The notes: generated from the letters alone by a model not told the origin. 64,000 nt of DNA from Hyphobacterium marinum (GCF_036330325.1 NZ_JAZDRO010000003.1:186001-250000); one strand, 5' to 3'. Positions 1 to 10,247 are shown, counted from the first letter of the stretch. A program made the numbers and translations.

Positions 1-302
1 TTAAGCCGATCGAGCACGAGCCGGTAGCCCTCATTGCTCTCCTGCATCAGGAAGCGCGCAACGCGCGTCACCGTCGCCGTGGAGGCACCGGTCTCCTGCG
101 CGATCTGGCGGTAGGTCTTGCCCCCGCCATCGAGCAGGCGCGCGACGCGCCAGCGCTCGGCGAGCGCGGCGATCTCGCCCGGTGTACACAGGTCTTTGAG
201 GAAACGGACAGCCTCTGCCCCGTTATCAAGGACGACAAAGGCCTCGGCGAGGCTGTCGATATCGGGGGCCTGGCGAGGCTTGGGCGGGGTTGAATCGGTC
301 AT
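1..302 (-). CDS. YerC/YecD-type TrpR-like regulator (C-terminus cut by window edge)
   Basis: Small DNA-binding regulator of the TrpR superfamily, YerC/YecD type. One hundred codons are visible from the ATG at 302; the frame is still open at base 1, so the C-terminus is outside the window. The protein begins with a short polar N-terminus, then a helical half containing FLKDLCTPGEIAALAERW, then a helix-turn-helix half containing IAQETGASTATVTRVAR, which is the recognition-helix region of this family. Members are usually about 100 residues, so little is missing. The ligand is not known for the family as a whole and cannot be read from the sequence. A perfect palindrome lies 40 bp upstream of the start and could be its autoregulatory operator (inference). 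Confidence 0.85.
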   Translation of the reverse strand, partial: MTDSTPPKPRQAPDIDSLAEAFVVLDNGAEAVRFLKDLCTPGEIAALAERWRVARLLDGGGKTYRQIAQETGASTATVTRVARFLMQESNEGYRLVLDRL

Positions 303-341
303 TGGGTTCACCGCTGTTTTCAGGTCGCAGCGACATATATC

Positions 342-359
342 GTTTTAGCACGCTAAAAC
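342..359. promoter_or_regulatory. 18-bp perfect palindrome upstream of the TrpR-like gene
   Basis: GTTTTAGC-AC-GCTAAAAC: two 8-bp arms separated by 2 bp in a locally AT-rich stretch. It lies 40 bp upstream of the ATG at 302 on the minus strand. Size and symmetry fit a dimeric repressor site, and the TAGC/GCTA core recalls the CTAG-type cores of TrpR operators. Assignment to the adjacent regulator is inference; no bound factor can be seen. Confidence 0.5.
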
Positions 360-456
360 AACCAGGCATGTGTGAATTGGATGAAATTTGTTCAGTGGGC
401 TCCGTACGTTGAGACTTAAGGCACTGATTTTGTTTAAGTACGTGACCCAAGAAGCA

Positions 457-556
457 TGTCATCCCGGACGGCGAAGCCGATCCGGGACCCGAAACCGGGC
501 GCTTGATGTTCGAGGTCCCGGCTCTGCACCGCTCGCGCGGCTTGGCCGGGATGACA
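457..556. repeat. Dispersed palindromic repeat with 11-bp terminal inverted arms
   Basis: TGTCATCCCGG at 457-467 is the inverted complement of CCGGGATGACA at 546-556. Inside the left arm, positions 461-489 form a strong hairpin (CCCGGA CGGC GAA GCCG A TCCGGG). The same 29 bp occur unchanged at 46558-46586. The stretch 360-456 holds no recognisable gene or site. Confidence 0.75.
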
Positions 557-580
557 CCGAGATGGGGTTCAAAGATTGTT

Positions 581-610
581 GTCATCCCGGACGCGCAGCG
601 ATCCGGGACC
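581..610. repeat. Second, variant copy of the ATCCCGGAC...GATCCGGGACC hairpin repeat
   Basis: Positions 583-610 repeat the hairpin seen at 461-489 with a changed loop (ACGCGCAGCG in place of ACGGCGAAGCCG), preceded by the same GTC. It sits between the first copy and the repeat that begins at 621, so three repeat units lie head to tail in this gap. Confidence 0.7.
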
Positions 611-620
611 CTATGGTTTC

Positions 621-731
621 TCCCTCTCCCCTTTTCCAAGGGGAGAGGGTCAGGGTGAGGGGTTGGTCAAAGCGTCGCTCCAAGTCCTGCCTGACCCCCT
701 CACCTCAATCCTCTCCCCCAAGGGGGAGAGG
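621..731. repeat. 111-bp compound palindromic repeat, copy 1 of 2
   Basis: Two nested hairpins face each other: TCCCTCTCCCCTTTT paired with AAGGGGAGAGGG at the left, and CCTCTCCCCC paired with GGGGGAGAGG at the right. Between them are inverted GTGAGGGG and CCCCTCAC boxes. A second copy with the same order and length is at 42211-42320; its central spacer differs, so symmetry rather than coding content is conserved. The stretch 732-826 leads into the rhodanese gene and shows no further gene. Confidence 0.75.
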
Positions 732-826
732 AAAATGCGGTCGCCGAAACGCCACGCTCTATGTTCAGGGCCCCGGCTTGCCCCTTTGGGTCAGCCGGGT
801 AGACAGGAATACGGGTTGGAAAGCCC

Positions 827-1186
827 CTACCCCTTGTCGACGATATTTCCGGTCTCTGGGTCGATCTCGATCGTTGGCAGGCCGGCCGCCTTCCAGGCTC
901 CGAGCCCTCCGGCAAGATGGGCATCCACATGCACGCCCGCATCCTGACAGCGCATCGCCGCCATGGCGGACCGGCGCCCGGCCGCGCAGTGCAGCACGAC
1001 CCGGCGCTGGGCATCGACCGGCATCGCGGCCGGCTCTAGGGTGGAGAGAGGGTGCAATAGCGCACCGTGAATGCGCTCGGTGCCGTATTCGCGCGGTTCG
1101 CGCACATCAATGAGGATGATCTTCCCCGCTTTCAGAAGGTCATGGACCTCATTGGGTTCGAGATCGTCCAGTCCGCCCATCGTCAT
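827..1186 (-). CDS. Single-domain rhodanese-like sulfurtransferase
   Basis: 119-residue single rhodanese domain, probably cytoplasmic because no signal peptide is visible. It starts at the ATG at 1186 behind GGGGGA; a second in-frame ATG at 1180 has no better ribosome site. The N-terminal half carries the typical LIDVREPREYGTERIHGA stretch, and the active-site loop is HCAAGRRSAM, with Cys67 as the persulfide-carrying cysteine. The loop length fits sulfur rather than phosphate chemistry. It is divergent from a metallo-beta-lactamase-fold gene 93 bp away. Such pairs usually move sulfane sulfur between glutathione persulfide and thiosulfate or sulfite, so a role in sulfide or persulfide handling is likely (inference). 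Confidence 0.85.
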   Translation of the reverse strand: MTMGGLDDLEPNEVHDLLKAGKIILIDVREPREYGTERIHGALLHPLSTLEPAAMPVDAQRRVVLHCAAGRRSAMAAMRCQDAGVHVDAHLAGGLGAWKAAGLPTIEIDPETGNIVDKG

Positions 1187-1279
1187 CGCGCGATTCCCCC
1201 TTTTGATTGATGCGCCCCCATCTTTCGCCAGTGTCGATTCTTGTGCAACCTGATAAAACAACCGCCAGCCAGGACAGGG

Positions 1280-2149
1280 ATGATGGACCGGCCCGACGTC
1301 ACCAGCTTCTTTCACAACGGCACCAATACGGTCAGCCATGTCGTTGCCGACCCGGAAACCCGGCGCGCGGCCATCGTTGATCCGGTGCTGGACTATTGCG
1401 CCGCCTCGGGGCGGACCGCGACGACCCATGCTGAGCGCGTGGCCGATCACGTCCGCGAGGCGGGCCTGACCGTTGACTGGATCCTCGAAACCCATATCCA
1501 CGCCGATCACCTGTCGGCGGCGCCCTGGCTGAAGACCCAGCTCGGCGGGAAAATCGCCATTGGCGAGAATGTCCGCGAGGTCCAGCGCGTCTTTGGCAAG
1601 CTGTTCGGGGCCGAGGCTGCGTTTCGTGCCGATGGCTCGCAATTCGACCACCTCTTTACTGACGGCGAGACCTTCCAGGTCGGCAATATCGAGGCCCGCG
1701 CCATCTGGACGCCGGGCCATACGCCGGCCTGCATGAGTTTTCTGATCGGTGACGCGGTCTTCGTGGGCGACACGCTCTTCATGCCCGATTTCGGCACGGC
1801 CCGCTGCGACTTCCCGGGCGGCGATGCCCGCCAGCTCTACCAATCAATTCACCGGCTCTACGAACTGCCGGACGAGACCCGCATGTTCCTGTGTCATGAC
1901 TACGAGACCAAGGGCCGCGACGGCTTTGCCTGGGAAACGACAGTCGGCGCACAGAAGCGCGGCAACATCCATGTGCGCGAGGGCGTCAGCGAAGACGAGT
2001 TCGTCGCCATGCGCACCGCGCGGGACAAGACGCTCGCCATGCCCCAGCTGATCCTGCCATCGGTGCAGATCAACATGCGGGCCGGCGAGAAACCCCCGCC
2101 CGACGAAAGCGGTCAACGCTACATCAAGATTCCGCTCGACGCCTTGTGA
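1280..2149 (+). CDS. Metallo-beta-lactamase-fold hydrolase, persulfide dioxygenase/Blh-like
   Basis: 289-residue MBL-fold protein. The metal motif HIHADH is at residues 72-77, followed by GH at 146-147 (GHTPACMSF), a GDTLFMPDFGTARCDF stretch carrying the bridging Asp, and CHDY with His206. The DFGTARCDFPGG region is typical of ETHE1/Blh persulfide dioxygenases, which oxidise glutathione persulfide to sulfite with an Fe(II) centre. The start at 1280 follows AGGACAGGG; an ATG immediately downstream at 1283 is an alternative. It is divergent from the rhodanese gene. The ArsR-type regulator (BigR) that often accompanies Blh is not present here. The persulfide assignment rests on motif and context, so a more general MBL hydrolase remains possible. 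Confidence 0.8.
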   Translation: MMDRPDVTSFFHNGTNTVSHVVADPETRRAAIVDPVLDYCAASGRTATTHAERVADHVREAGLTVDWILETHIHADHLSAAPWLKTQLGGKIAIGENVREVQRVFGKLFGAEAAFRADGSQFDHLFTDGETFQVGNIEARAIWTPGHTPACMSFLIGDAVFVGDTLFMPDFGTARCDFPGGDARQLYQSIHRLYELPDETRMFLCHDYETKGRDGFAWETTVGAQKRGNIHVREGVSEDEFVAMRTARDKTLAMPQLILPSVQINMRAGEKPPPDESGQRYIKIPLDAL

Positions 2150-2209
2150 CCTGCCCCTCGGATCGCGCTAGGGTACGTCCATCCATCCCGCATCAGGAGA
2201 CACACCGCC

Positions 2210-4156
2210 ATGGCCGACGACTTCCCGTCCCGCCTTCCCGTACCGAAGGACTGGTCCCGCCGGGCGAAGATCGGGGCTGATGCCTATGCGATGAAATACC
2301 GCCAGTCGGTTGAGGATCCGGAAGCCTTCTGGCGCGAGGAGTTGAAGCGGATTTCCTGGATCAAGGCCCCGTCGCAAATCAGCGATGTCTCCTGGACGAA
2401 GGACGACCTCCACATTCACTGGTTCGCGGACGGCGTGCTCAATGCCTGCGCCAATTGCGTCGACCGGCATTTGCCCGAATGCAAGGACGACATCGCCATC
2501 ATCTGGGAGGGCGACGATCCGGCCGACGACGCCCGCATCACTTACGGCCAGCTCTATGATGAGGTCCGCCGCTTCGCCAATGCCTTGAAGGCCATCGGCG
2601 TGAAAAAGGGCGATCGTGTCACGCTCTACATGCCCATGGTTCCCGAAGCGGCCTATGCCATGCTCGCCTGCGCGCGCATCGGCGCGGTCCACTCGGTGAT
2701 TTTCGGCGGATTTTCGCCCGACTCGATTGCCGGGCGGATCGAGGACTGCCAGTCCGAATTCGTCATCACCGCCGACGAAGGCGTGCGCGGCGGCAAAACC
2801 ATCCCCCTGAAAGCCAATGTCGACAAGGCGCTGGAAAAGGCCAAGGGCGTCAAGGCCGTCCTGATGATCCGCCGCACCGGCGGCAAGGTCGGCTTCACGG
2901 AAGGGCGCGACCACTGGTATCACGACGTCGCCAAGCGCGTAGACCTCGACTGCCCGCCCGAGCCGATGGAGGCGGAAGACCCGCTTTTCATCCTTTACAC
3001 GTCGGGCTCCACCGGAAAGCCGAAGGGCGTTCTGCACACAACCGGCGGCTACATGGTCTGGGCCTCGATGACGCACGAATACGTCTTCGACTACCGCCCG
3101 GGCGAGATTTACTGGTGCACGGCCGATGTCGGCTGGGTCACCGGCCACACCTATATCGTTTACGGGCCGCTCGCGAACGGCGCGACGACGGTCATGTTTG
3201 AAGGCGTCCCGACCTATCCCGGCCCGGATCGGATGTGGGCCGTCGTCGACAAGCACCAGATCGAAATCCTCTACACCGCCCCGACGGCGATCCGCGCGCT
3301 GGAGCGCTTTGGCGACGAGCCGGTGAAGAAGCATTCGCGCAAATCGCTGCGTCTGCTCGGCACGGTCGGCGAGCCGATCAACCCGGCGGCCTGGACCTGG
3401 TACCACGAGGTGGTTGGCGAGAAGCGCTGCCCCATCGTCGACACCTGGTGGCAGACCGAAACCGGCGGAGCACTGATCACCCCCCTGCCCGGCGCGACAG
3501 ACCTGAAGCCCGGCTCGGCGACGACGCCGATGTTCGGGGTCAAGCCCGCCCTCGTCGATGCGGAAGGCAATTTCCTGGACGGCGCGACCAGCGGCAATCT
3601 CGTCATCACCGGCTCCTGGCCGGGCCAGATGCGGACCGTCTATGGCGATCACCAGCGCTTCTTCGAAACCTATTTCGCGACCTATCCGGGCCTCTATTTT
3701 ACCGGCGACGGCGCGCGACGGGACGAGGACGGCTATTGGTGGATTACGGGACGCGTGGACGACGTCCTGAATGTCTCGGGCCACCGGCTCGGAACCGCCG
3801 AAGTCGAAAGCGCGCTCGTGTCTCACAAGGATGTGGCCGAGGCCGCCGTAGTGGGCTTCCCCCACGATGTGAAGGGCCAGGGCATCTACTGCTTCGTGAC
3901 GCTCAACCAGGGCGTCGATGGCAGCCCCGAGTTGTCGGCGGAATTGCGCCAGCACGTCCGCCAGGAAATCGGCCCGATTGCCACACCCGACGCCATTCAG
4001 TTCGCGCCGGGCTTGCCGAAAACCCGTTCGGGTAAGATCATGCGCCGGATACTGCGCAAGATCGCCGAGAACGAGTTCGACAATCTGGGTGACGTCACGA
4101 CCCTCGCCGATCCGGCTGTCGTGGACGATCTCGTTGCCAACCGGAAGAACACATGA
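2210..4156 (+). CDS. acs: Acetyl-CoA synthetase
   Basis: 648-residue AMP-forming acetate-CoA ligase, the full usual length. It activates acetate to acetyl-AMP and then acetyl-CoA in the cytoplasm. Motifs visible are the ATP loop YTSGSTGKPKG (263-273), TWWQTETGG (412-420), the hinge region GYWWITGRVDDVLNVSGHRL, and the C-terminal TRSGKIMRR, whose Lys609 is the catalytic lysine that is reversibly acetylated in characterised Acs proteins. The ATG at 2210 is preceded by AGGAG at a spacing of 9-10. The stop overlaps the start of a small lipoprotein gene by 4 bp (ATGA), so the two are probably co-transcribed. No acetyltransferase regulator is nearby. Confidence 0.97.
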   Translation: MADDFPSRLPVPKDWSRRAKIGADAYAMKYRQSVEDPEAFWREELKRISWIKAPSQISDVSWTKDDLHIHWFADGVLNACANCVDRHLPECKDDIAIIWEGDDPADDARITYGQLYDEVRRFANALKAIGVKKGDRVTLYMPMVPEAAYAMLACARIGAVHSVIFGGFSPDSIAGRIEDCQSEFVITADEGVRGGKTIPLKANVDKALEKAKGVKAVLMIRRTGGKVGFTEGRDHWYHDVAKRVDLDCPPEPMEAEDPLFILYTSGSTGKPKGVLHTTGGYMVWASMTHEYVFDYRPGEIYWCTADVGWVTGHTYIVYGPLANGATTVMFEGVPTYPGPDRMWAVVDKHQIEILYTAPTAIRALERFGDEPVKKHSRKSLRLLGTVGEPINPAAWTWYHEVVGEKRCPIVDTWWQTETGGALITPLPGATDLKPGSATTPMFGVKPALVDAEGNFLDGATSGNLVITGSWPGQMRTVYGDHQRFFETYFATYPGLYFTGDGARRDEDGYWWITGRVDDVLNVSGHRLGTAEVESALVSHKDVAEAAVVGFPHDVKGQGIYCFVTLNQGVDGSPELSAELRQHVRQEIGPIATPDAIQFAPGLPKTRSGKIMRRILRKIAENEFDNLGDVTTLADPAVVDDLVANRKNT

Positions 4157-4680
4157 CGAAGCTTCGCCATACATTGACCGCCCTTGCCGCCCTCTTGCCG
4201 GTTGCAGGATGCGCCACGACTTCCGGTCCCGTAGAGCCGATGTGCCGCGCACCGAACGCGCAGGAGATGCAGATCTTCCGCGCAGTCATTGGCCGCGACC
4301 GCCAGACGCTGATCGCCAACTCAGCTCAGGGCCCGGCGCGCAATGCACTGCTGCGCAACGACCCTTATCTGAACAATCACCTCTGGGGCTCGCAGGGCTA
4401 TACCGGCGGGACGCTGCTTGGCGTCCTGACCCAGCCGCCCCCTTGTGTCCTCGACATGCCGGTCGCCGACCCGGCGACACAGCGCGAGATCGTCGTTTAT
4501 CAGCGGGCCCGCTATGACGCGCTGCGCCCGCCGATGGGCCTGTCACCGGAAGCGGTGATGTTCACGCCCTGGGGCACGCACCGCCAGGACTATTTCCGCT
4601 GCCGCTTCGTCAACACCGCCGAAGGCTGGCGGATGACGGACCTGTGCGCACTGGCCACGGCGCAAAGCGGGATTGGATAG
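4153..4680 (+). CDS. Small lipoprotein of unknown function
   Basis: 175 residues beginning MTKLRHTLTALAALLPVAGC; the VAGC lipobox predicts lipidation at Cys20 and attachment to the inner or outer membrane. The mature part has no motif I recognise, but contains two Trp-Gly turns and several Tyr/Arg-rich segments, as in compact periplasmic domains. Its start overlaps the acs stop (ATGA), which implies translational coupling, yet no functional link to acetate activation is obvious. No rho-independent terminator is clear in the 157 bp that follow. Confidence 0.7.
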   Translation: MTKLRHTLTALAALLPVAGCATTSGPVEPMCRAPNAQEMQIFRAVIGRDRQTLIANSAQGPARNALLRNDPYLNNHLWGSQGYTGGTLLGVLTQPPPCVLDMPVADPATQREIVVYQRARYDALRPPMGLSPEAVMFTPWGTHRQDYFRCRFVNTAEGWRMTDLCALATAQSGIG

Positions 4681-4837
4681 CGAGCCCCTTGGGTCGGCAG
4701 CAATTCGACTGGCTCCCTTCGCCCGGACCTATTTGGGCATCCGCCCTCCCTTGCGCGCGGCCGCCTGAGATGCACACATAAGGCAACTATTCCGGCACCC
4801 GCTCGACGGGCGTGAAAAACATTGGGGGCAACACAAC

Positions 4838-6697
4838 ATGAAACATCTCTGGCTCATCTCGGTGACCGGCCTTCTGGCCGCTGCCTGTTCCCAACCCGCC
4901 GACGACACGGCGGCCAGCGATCCCGCAAGGGAAACCGCATTGGCCGGGACCGGCGGTGATGATGTCGCCTCAGGCGACATGGTGGAAAGCGCGGCGGCGG
5001 ACGGCAGCTGTGCAGCCCTCTACGCCAACTCCGGCTCGGACAACCCGACCGTACCCTTCACCGGTGAGTCGCTGGCCAATTCCGACACGTCACGTCCGCC
5101 GGTCTGCGACACGTCGACCGGGATCACCGGCAGCGACATGGCCTGGCGTATCCAGACTCTGGCGTCCGACGAGTTCGAAGGCCGCGCCCCGGCCCTGCCC
5201 GGCGGCATCGCGGCGAGCCAGTGGATTGCTGACGAGATGGAAGCCGCCGGTCTGGAGCCGGCGGGCGAGGACGGCACCTATTTCCAGCCAGTCCCGCTGG
5301 TCGAGGCCACGCTCGACGAGCCGGCGTCTTCGATGGACATCTCCATCAATGGCGAGCCGATGGGCCTGGCAATGGGCTCTGAATACGTGATCGGCACCCG
5401 CACGCTGGAGGACGTCATTGATCTGGCCGGCACCGACGTCGTTTTCGTCGGCTATGGCGTCGTCGCACCGGAATATGGCTGGGACGATTATGCCGGTCTC
5501 GACGTGGAAGGACGCACTGTCCTCATCCTCGTCAATGATCCGGGTTTCGAGACCGAAGACCCGGATCTCTTCAATGGCCGCGCCATGACCTATTACGGGC
5601 GGTGGACCTACAAATACGAGGAAGCCGCGCGCCAGGGTGCGGCTGCGGCCATCGTCATTCACGAGACCGATCCGGCCAGCTATGGCTGGAATGTCGTCCA
5701 GAACTCCTGGTCAGGCCCGCAATTCGACCTGCAACGCCCCGAGGGTGCCGTGCAGTTCTCCCCGGTCGAAGGCTGGATCAACAACGACCGCGCGCGCGAA
5801 CTCCTCAGCGCTGTGGGTTACGACTATGACGAGCTGAAGACCCGGGCCCAGACGCCCGGATTCACGCCGATCGAGCTCGACGGCGTCACGCTCGACGCGC
5901 ACCTTGAAACCAGCGTGCGCCAGATGGATTCACGGAATGTCGCGGGCGTCGTCCGCGGCTCGGAGCGCCCGGACGAATACGTGCTCTACATGGCGCACTG
6001 GGACCATATCGGCAGCCGGCCGGCGTTCGAGGGCCAGGACGGGATCTATAATGGCGCGGTCGACAACGGGACCGGCACGTCCGCCCTTCTCGAAATCGCG
6101 CAACGCTTCGCCAGTGGTGACGCGCCCGAACGGTCAGCCCTCTTCGTTGCCGTGACGGCCGAGGAATCCGGACTGCTCGGTTCCGCCTATTTCGCCGTTG
6201 ATCCGCTGGTTCCGCTCAACCAGATCGTCGCCGGCATCAATATGGACGGCATGCTGCCCGTCGGTGCGACTAGCAATGTGGTCGTCGTGGGATATGGCGC
6301 GTCCGAAGTCGAGGAATTCCTTGCCGAGGCGGCCGCGGAACAGGACCGGACCCTGTCACCCGACCCCAATCCGGAAGCGGGGTATTTCTATCGCTCTGAC
6401 CACATCTCGCTGGCCAAGCTGGGCGTGCCGATGCTCTACGCCGATGGCGGGTCAATCAGCATCGAACATGGCGAAGCCTATGGCGAGGAAATGCAGGCCG
6501 CCTACCGGGCCCGCGCCTATCATGCGCCGGATGATGAATTCTCGCACGACTGGGACTTCGACGGCTTGGCCCGCGACGTCACCCTGATGGCCAATACCGG
6601 CTGGCGCATCCTCAACTCCGAGGACTGGCCGAACTGGTATGAGGGCAATGAATTCCGTGGTCTGCGTGATGCCATGATGGAGGACAGCGGCGAGTAA
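4838..6697 (+). CDS. M28-family zinc aminopeptidase lipoprotein with PA-like insert
   Basis: 619-residue exported metallopeptidase. The N-terminus MKHLWLISVTGLLAAACSQ carries a lipobox (LAAAC). The co-catalytic zinc site of family M28 is complete: His387 and Asp389 in AHWDHIG, Asp409 in VDNGTG, Glu442-Glu443 in AEESG, Asp470 in NMDGM and His522 in SDHISL. Residues about 190-340 form a protease-associated (PA) type insert (VFVGYGVVAPEYGWDDY). It probably removes N-terminal residues from peptides in the periplasm or at the cell surface. Start chosen at 4838 behind GGGGGC. The stop overlaps the next gene by one base (TAATG). Confidence 0.92.
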   Translation: MKHLWLISVTGLLAAACSQPADDTAASDPARETALAGTGGDDVASGDMVESAAADGSCAALYANSGSDNPTVPFTGESLANSDTSRPPVCDTSTGITGSDMAWRIQTLASDEFEGRAPALPGGIAASQWIADEMEAAGLEPAGEDGTYFQPVPLVEATLDEPASSMDISINGEPMGLAMGSEYVIGTRTLEDVIDLAGTDVVFVGYGVVAPEYGWDDYAGLDVEGRTVLILVNDPGFETEDPDLFNGRAMTYYGRWTYKYEEAARQGAAAAIVIHETDPASYGWNVVQNSWSGPQFDLQRPEGAVQFSPVEGWINNDRARELLSAVGYDYDELKTRAQTPGFTPIELDGVTLDAHLETSVRQMDSRNVAGVVRGSERPDEYVLYMAHWDHIGSRPAFEGQDGIYNGAVDNGTGTSALLEIAQRFASGDAPERSALFVAVTAEESGLLGSAYFAVDPLVPLNQIVAGINMDGMLPVGATSNVVVVGYGASEVEEFLAEAAAEQDRTLSPDPNPEAGYFYRSDHISLAKLGVPMLYADGGSISIEHGEAYGEEMQAAYRARAYHAPDDEFSHDWDFDGLARDVTLMANTGWRILNSEDWPNWYEGNEFRGLRDAMMEDSGE

Positions 6698-7071
6698 TGG
6701 CCGCTGAAATCCCGGTCCGGGATCTCGAGCGCGCCGCGGCCTTCTATTGCGGCGTGCTCGCCTTCCGCGAACAGGGCCATGAAACCGAAAACGGCCGCCG
6801 CGTCGTCCTGCGCCTCGCGAAAAATGGCGCGCGGATGAGCCTTTATGAACCGGGACCGACGCGGCCGGCTCGCGACGGCAAGGGCACGATCACGCTGCGG
6901 GTCGACGATGTCCGCCGCATGCACCGCGCCCTGAAAGACCAGATCCCCATCGAATGGGGTCCGGTCAGCTATGACGACGAACGACGCGAATTCGCTTTCC
7001 ACGACCCGGACGGGCACCTGGTTCTGGTGCAGGAAAACCCAGGCGGCGCGCCCATGCTGCCCGATGCGTGA
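6697..7071 (+). CDS. VOC (glyoxalase/bleomycin resistance) superfamily protein
   Basis: 124-residue single VOC domain. It begins with EIPVRDLERAAAFYCGVLAF and ends with FHDPDGHLVLVQENP, the two halves of the beta-alpha-beta-beta-beta fold. Glu and His positions that could bind metal are present near the C-terminus (DPDGH). The family includes glyoxalases, ring-cleaving dioxygenases and drug-binding proteins, so the substrate cannot be assigned. Its ATG overlaps the last base of the peptidase stop codon (TAATG), which indicates coupling. It is followed by a compound palindrome that could end transcription from both sides. Confidence 0.8.
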   Translation: MAAEIPVRDLERAAAFYCGVLAFREQGHETENGRRVVLRLAKNGARMSLYEPGPTRPARDGKGTITLRVDDVRRMHRALKDQIPIEWGPVSYDDERREFAFHDPDGHLVLVQENPGGAPMLPDA

Positions 7072-7088
7072 GGGTTAGTTCGCCCGGG

Positions 7089-7164
7089 ATTCCCCGGACA
7101 AGCCGGGGAATGACGCAAATTTCCGCATATCTAACTGCGTCATGCCCCGCTTCAGGCGGGGCAT
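7089..7164. repeat. Double-hairpin repeat with TGACGCA/TGCGTCA inner arms, copy 1 of 2
   Basis: Two hairpins, ATTCCCCGG-ACAAG-CCGGGGAAT (7089-7111) and ATGCCCCGC-TTCAG-GCGGGGCAT (7142-7164), flank an inner inverted pair TGACGCA (7111-7117) and TGCGTCA (7136-7142). Another copy with the same inner arms but different hairpin bases is at 44059-44144. It lies between two convergent genes, where it could act as a bidirectional terminator. Confidence 0.8.
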
Positions 7165-7174
7165 CTCGTGCCCC

Positions 7175-9004
<1,830 letters not shown>

Positions 9005-9241
9005 GGAATGGACTTTCTGGGACGAAACGGCTCTCGGGCGCGCCTCATACAGGGGCGCGGGCCATCCGGCTAGTGCCGTGACAGCGGCATTTTCGTGACC
9101 ATTTGAATCACGCATCTGTGCGGGTAGAAATGCCTTGCTGGTTTTTTCACTCCTAGATTTACCCTAATTCACTACCTGATATATTGTTTCCAGAACGAAC
9201 AAACTAATCGAATCCCAACAACAAGCCCCCAACACCCTAAA

Positions 9242-9937
9242 ATGAGAAAAATACGAATACCCGATAGAATAAGTGTTTTCAGAGGTGAATTAGATTCTGT
9301 AAAATCTCTATATACGAGGTTAATAAAAACCGCATCTCGCAACGATAAAAATAAAATCGCCGAAATGTCCTTTCTGAATTCCGCTGTATTATGGGAGGCT
9401 TTTTTAAATGATATTATCGCATCGTACATAAATAACGATTCTACACAATTTAATAAATACCTTGAACAAAGGATTATCGAAGAATTAAGCAATAATAATA
9501 TAAGTATATTCAGATTATATGGATCCCTTTCTCCGCCTCGCCACCTCGATATTACAACGGTAAAATCATTGGCAACCCAAAACAACAATATGAGCTTCCG
9601 TGACTACGACCACATCAAATCAATAGTTCGAAGGTGGCTAATTAGTGCGCATTCCGATAAATTTACAACAATAAGCTCAAGAGATAAGGCGCAAATTAGC
9701 GCTTGGATAAAAATCCGAAACCATCTGGCTCATAGGAGCCCCACTTCTTCTGAGCGAATGATTTCATCCTTAAGGAATCCCGCACTAAGAACTACAGGAA
9801 TGATCTTAAACCTTCAGGGTATTAGGAATGTCGGCGCATACTTAAATTCAAAACAATCCACACCAACAATACGAGGCGACACGCGCATAGAAATTATTTT
9901 TAATGGCATGCATAGAATCTCTGGATTATTAGGGTAA
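9242..9937 (+). CDS. Solo HEPN-domain protein, putative RNase, strongly AT-rich
   Basis: 231 residues with base composition quite unlike the neighbours (frequent AAA, ATA, AAT, TTA codons), so recently acquired DNA is likely. The middle and C-terminal part read as a helical HEPN-type domain: an early NSAVLWEAFLNDIIASYI helix and the catalytic signature R-x4-H at Arg159-His164 (RNHLAH). HEPN proteins with this signature are metal-independent RNases in toxin-antitoxin, Abi and other defence systems. No nucleotidyltransferase or other antitoxin gene is adjacent, so it may act alone or have lost a partner. The ATG at 9242 lacks a clear Shine-Dalgarno sequence. The 237 bp between the typA start and this gene are also AT-rich and show no other gene. 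Family assignment is motif-based. Confidence 0.65.
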   Translation: MRKIRIPDRISVFRGELDSVKSLYTRLIKTASRNDKNKIAEMSFLNSAVLWEAFLNDIIASYINNDSTQFNKYLEQRIIEELSNNNISIFRLYGSLSPPRHLDITTVKSLATQNNNMSFRDYDHIKSIVRRWLISAHSDKFTTISSRDKAQISAWIKIRNHLAHRSPTSSERMISSLRNPALRTTGMILNLQGIRNVGAYLNSKQSTPTIRGDTRIEIIFNGMHRISGLLG

Positions 9938-10069
9938 AATGGTCTCATTGCAGTATATTTAATTTGAAATTTCCTACCAATAGAAATCCATTGTCATCTC
10001 TTCCATGGCCTGCGCAAGACCGCACGCGCGGCTTGATCATGCACGCAAAGGACGGCTAAGACCGTCCGT

Positions 10070-10160
10070 GGAGAGGTGGCCGAGTGGTCGAAGGCGCTCC
10101 CCTGCTAAGGGAGTATACCTCAAAAGGGTATCGTGGGTTCGAATCCCATCCTCTCCGCCA
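10070..10160 (+). tRNA. tRNA-Ser (anticodon GCT)
   Basis: Full cloverleaf with long variable arm. The acceptor strands GGAGAGG (10070-10076) and CCTCTCC (10150-10156) pair; G73 is followed by encoded CCA (10158-10160). The anticodon stem CTCCC/GGGAG encloses CTGCTAA, so the anticodon is GCT, reading AGC and AGU. The variable arm TATACCTCAAAAGGGTA and TTCGAAT loop are intact. A small hairpin GGACGG-CTAAGA-CCGTCC (10051-10068) lies just upstream. Confidence 0.97.
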
Positions 10161-10247
10161 CTTTCCGCTCTTGAGATTCTGCCTGGTTTTGGAGGCATGA
10201 CCCTAGTCTGTGGGGCCTTGCCGCGTCGCCAGCCGTCAAACTCACTG

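Noticed and set aside
457..731. CRISPR-like appearance of successive repeats
   Set aside because: Units are different from each other, palindromic and not regularly spaced; no cas gene is present.
2168..4252. Long minus-strand open frame opposite acs (about 690 codons)
   Set aside because: It lies wholly on the strand opposite a certain gene and shows no family motif; GC-rich codon use leaves the complementary frame open.
9938..10160. Island attachment site at tRNA-Ser
   Set aside because: The AT-rich gene is on the 5' side of the tRNA, no integrase is present, and no duplicate of the tRNA 3' end was seen nearby.
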